The position numbers and the translations under genes are program-made. Positions 33,454 through 35,065 of a stretch of DNA of 35,065 bases are shown here, piece after piece; position 1 is the stretch's first letter, and each line of letters begins with the position of its first letter. Origin of the DNA: CAYLNH01 sp964384625 (GTDB lineage: Bacteria > Verrucomicrobiota > Lentisphaeria > JABSQK01); the NCBI GenBank assembly GCA_964384625.1, contig CAYLNH010000041.1, forward strand, positions 1-35,065. The letters are read 5' to 3'. Under the pieces are notes generated by a model. That model searched no databases. It was given only the letters and a program-made list of their open reading frames with translations, and was not told the origin of the DNA.

Positions 33454-34533
33454 ATGGACCTGAACCTTGGCAGAGGCGTTAACTTCGGCGGTTGGCTGTC
33501 GCAGGCGCCGGACAGCAACGAACACCGCCAGACGTTCATCACGAAAGATGACTTCGGCCGCGTCCGTGACTGGGGTTTCGACAATGTTCGTTTGCCGTTC
33601 GACTACCCGCTGATCTGCAGTGAGGAGGACATGTCGACGTTACAGGAACCAGGCTTGGAATGGATCGACCGTGGACTGGAGTGGGCTGAGTCTGCGGGGC
33701 TGAAGGTCATCCTGGGCATGCACAAACTGCCGGGCTACACCTTCATGGATCTGGTAAACGAACCGGACGCTGCTCCACCACTCTTCACGGATCCAGCGAA
33801 ACAGTCGTTCTTTTTCGCTCTCTGGGAAATGCTGGCGAAGCGCTATCTCGGGCGGTTCCCGGATGTCGTGTTCGAATTGGCAAACGAAATCGCCGCGCCC
33901 ACGGAGCAGGAATGGAATGCGCTTGCCGCCGCCGGCACAGCAGCCATTCGCAAGGTAGATCCGACTCGTCCCGTTGTGGTCGGCAGCAATTGCTGGAACG
34001 TATGCGCCACGTACAAAGACCTCGCGGCGATCGATGATCCGAACATCATCTACAATTTTCACTTCTACAATCCGTTCCCGTTCACGCACCAAAAGGCGTC
34101 GTGGAGCCCGGAGATGGTATATTACGACACGACCGTACACTACCCCGGCAACAGCCCCGGGATGCGCGAAACAGCGAAAAAGGCGAAACACGAAGGAAAA
34201 ACCCATGTTGCCGAAGCACTCGACGGCCTGAGCAGTTTCTTCGAAGACCGCGTCAGTGACAAGGACCACCTTGAAGTATTAATGGAGCCGTCCTTCGCGT
34301 TCGCCCGGGAACACCATGTGCCGCTCTACTGCGGTGAATTCGGCGTCATTGATATGGCGCCCAAAGAAGATGCCATACGATGGTATCGCGACACGATTCA
34401 GGTCTTTGCCGAACACCATGTCTCCTGGTCTATGTGGTCCTATAAAGGCATGGACTTTGGTATCGTCGACCATGACGGCAAAGTTCGCAACCAGGACCTC
34501 CTTGACGCCCTGACCAAGACGCCAACCAGCTGA
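33454..34533 (+). CDS. GH5-family glycoside hydrolase (cellulase-like, cytoplasmic)
   Basis: A 359-residue TIM-barrel retaining hydrolase. Glu145 in VFELANEI is the acid/base and Glu295 in LYCGEFGVID is the nucleophile, matching the GH5 N-E and G-E-F-G motifs. Arg46 (NVRLPFDY), His203 and Tyr205 (YNFHFYNPFPFTH) are supporting active-site residues. MDLNLGRGVNFGGWL gives the first barrel strand. No signal peptide is seen, so it probably acts on imported oligosaccharides, unlike most GH5 endoglucanases. GGAG precedes the ATG, which lies 1 bp after the GH43 stop; the two are clearly co-transcribed. It is the last gene of the operon led by the GntR regulator at 20679. Confidence 0.92.
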   Translation: MDLNLGRGVNFGGWLSQAPDSNEHRQTFITKDDFGRVRDWGFDNVRLPFDYPLICSEEDMSTLQEPGLEWIDRGLEWAESAGLKVILGMHKLPGYTFMDLVNEPDAAPPLFTDPAKQSFFFALWEMLAKRYLGRFPDVVFELANEIAAPTEQEWNALAAAGTAAIRKVDPTRPVVVGSNCWNVCATYKDLAAIDDPNIIYNFHFYNPFPFTHQKASWSPEMVYYDTTVHYPGNSPGMRETAKKAKHEGKTHVAEALDGLSSFFEDRVSDKDHLEVLMEPSFAFAREHHVPLYCGEFGVIDMAPKEDAIRWYRDTIQVFAEHHVSWSMWSYKGMDFGIVDHDGKVRNQDLLDALTKTPTS

Positions 34534-35065
34534 CTCTGTCCTCCGCGCCCCGAAGGGGTGCCGACATGATCAGCCCCGGGTGACCAAAGGGAACCCGGGG
34601 GACACGGAACGACACGATGCGTCCCCGAAGGGGGCGAACCAAAGGAAGACAATAGCATTGTTCGCTTCAACCGCAGAGCATGTTCGCCCCCTCCGGGGAC
34701 GTTGTCACCCTCACACCCAACCCCGGGTTCCCTTTGGTCACCCGGGGCGACCCATGTTCCCGCCCCGTCGGGGCGGCATTGCAGACACTCCCACTAGATG
34801 GTCTCGACGGAAGTCTTTCCGCCACGGATTGCCCGGGGTTCGCGGCTCGCGGCAGCTGGTGGAAGGGTTGTGTGCTGCAACACGTGACCATTTCGCCAAC
34901 GCCCCCCGAGCCCGAAAACGGGCAACTCGGAGAGCGGGTCCAAGCATCCGGCCAAGGCGGGACCCCGCAAAGCGGGGCAAGCACGAAATTTATCCCGCCA
35001 AGGCGGGACTCGATGCTCGCATCGCTTGTTCGACGGCGCCTTGCCGGACCGGCGCTTGGCCTCCG
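34534..35065. other. Intergenic, hairpin-rich region at the window end
   Basis: No gene is visible. 34547-34775 is an inverted pair of GC-rich palindrome units (listed separately). Further hairpins are CCCCGC-AAA-GCGGGG (34963-34977) and TCCCGCC-AA-GGCGGGA (34993-35008). The first hairpin after the GH5 stop could also help end transcription. 34784-34950 shows nothing recognisable. Confidence 0.5.
34547..34775. repeat. Inverted pair of GC-rich triple-palindrome units
   Basis: Left unit (34547-34639): CGCCCCGAAGGGGTG, a 27-bp imperfect palindrome at 34574-34600 (CCCCGGGT...ACCCGGGG), and GTCCCCGAAGGGGGCGAAC (34621-34639). Right unit in reverse order: GTTCGCCCCCTCCGGGGAC (34682-34700), the exact reverse complement of the 27-mer at 34721-34747, and a GCCCCGTCGGGGC palindrome. 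The three-palindrome plan parallels the element at 59-204, though the sequence is different. Confidence 0.8.

Overview
The window looks like draft-assembly DNA (one 100-N scaffold gap) from a GC-rich, Gram-negative member of the PVC superphylum, most likely Lentisphaerota or Kiritimatiellota. The evidence is the mix of content: several pseudopilin-like proteins with the FTLIELLVVIAII signature, formylglycine sulfatases, GntR regulators fused to a sugar-sensor domain, large secreted polysaccharide-active proteins, and no SusC/SusD pair. No rRNA, tRNA, CRISPR array or transposase gene was seen. The taxonomic placement is inference.

Layout. 1-3210: an aldo/keto-reductase-like protein, a small protein with a GspF-N-like domain and a divergent radical SAM protein, embedded in copies of a palindrome-rich interspersed repeat. 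3211-7638 (minus strand): an IclR regulator, a heptanucleotide tandem array containing the assembly gap, and two sulfatases. 7926-14054 (plus): a tightly packed group of pseudopilin, pseudopilin, GntR regulator and pseudopilin (the last three joined by ATGA overlaps), followed by a secreted double beta-helix protein. 14414-19112: a fourth pseudopilin with a good sigma70-type promoter, a two-helix membrane protein, and a 1057-residue secreted protein with two CsgG-like domains and a propeller-like C-terminus. 19246-20154: a sugar isomerase/epimerase TIM barrel. 20679-34533: a second GntR sensor-regulator leading a catabolic operon (GH42-like, a large secreted protein of unknown family, heparinase II/III-like, GH43, GH5). 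34534-35065: GC-rich hairpin repeats.

How the genes may work together (inference): secreted enzymes (the GH42-like protein, the 1178- and 1263-residue proteins and the beta-helix protein) attack a complex, probably sulfated or uronic-acid-containing polysaccharide outside the cytoplasm. Leaderless enzymes (sulfatases, GH43, GH5, isomerase, AKR-like) would finish oligosaccharides inside. Two paralogous GntR/periplasmic-binding-like regulators and one IclR regulator probably sense sugars. The pseudopilins may form a surface or secretion apparatus made together with a regulator.

The most notable object is at 24205-25070. A gene for a tandemly duplicated S23 (23S rRNA intervening-sequence) four-helix-bundle protein is bracketed by 30-bp inverted repeats (27/30 identical, 20 bp perfect) and sits between two genes of the catabolic operon. 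This looks like an IVS-type element outside rRNA. The second is a ~146-bp MITE/REP-like element (59-204 and 14151-14297, with degenerate copies at 2797-3207) with imperfect inverted ends and three internal palindromes in fixed order.
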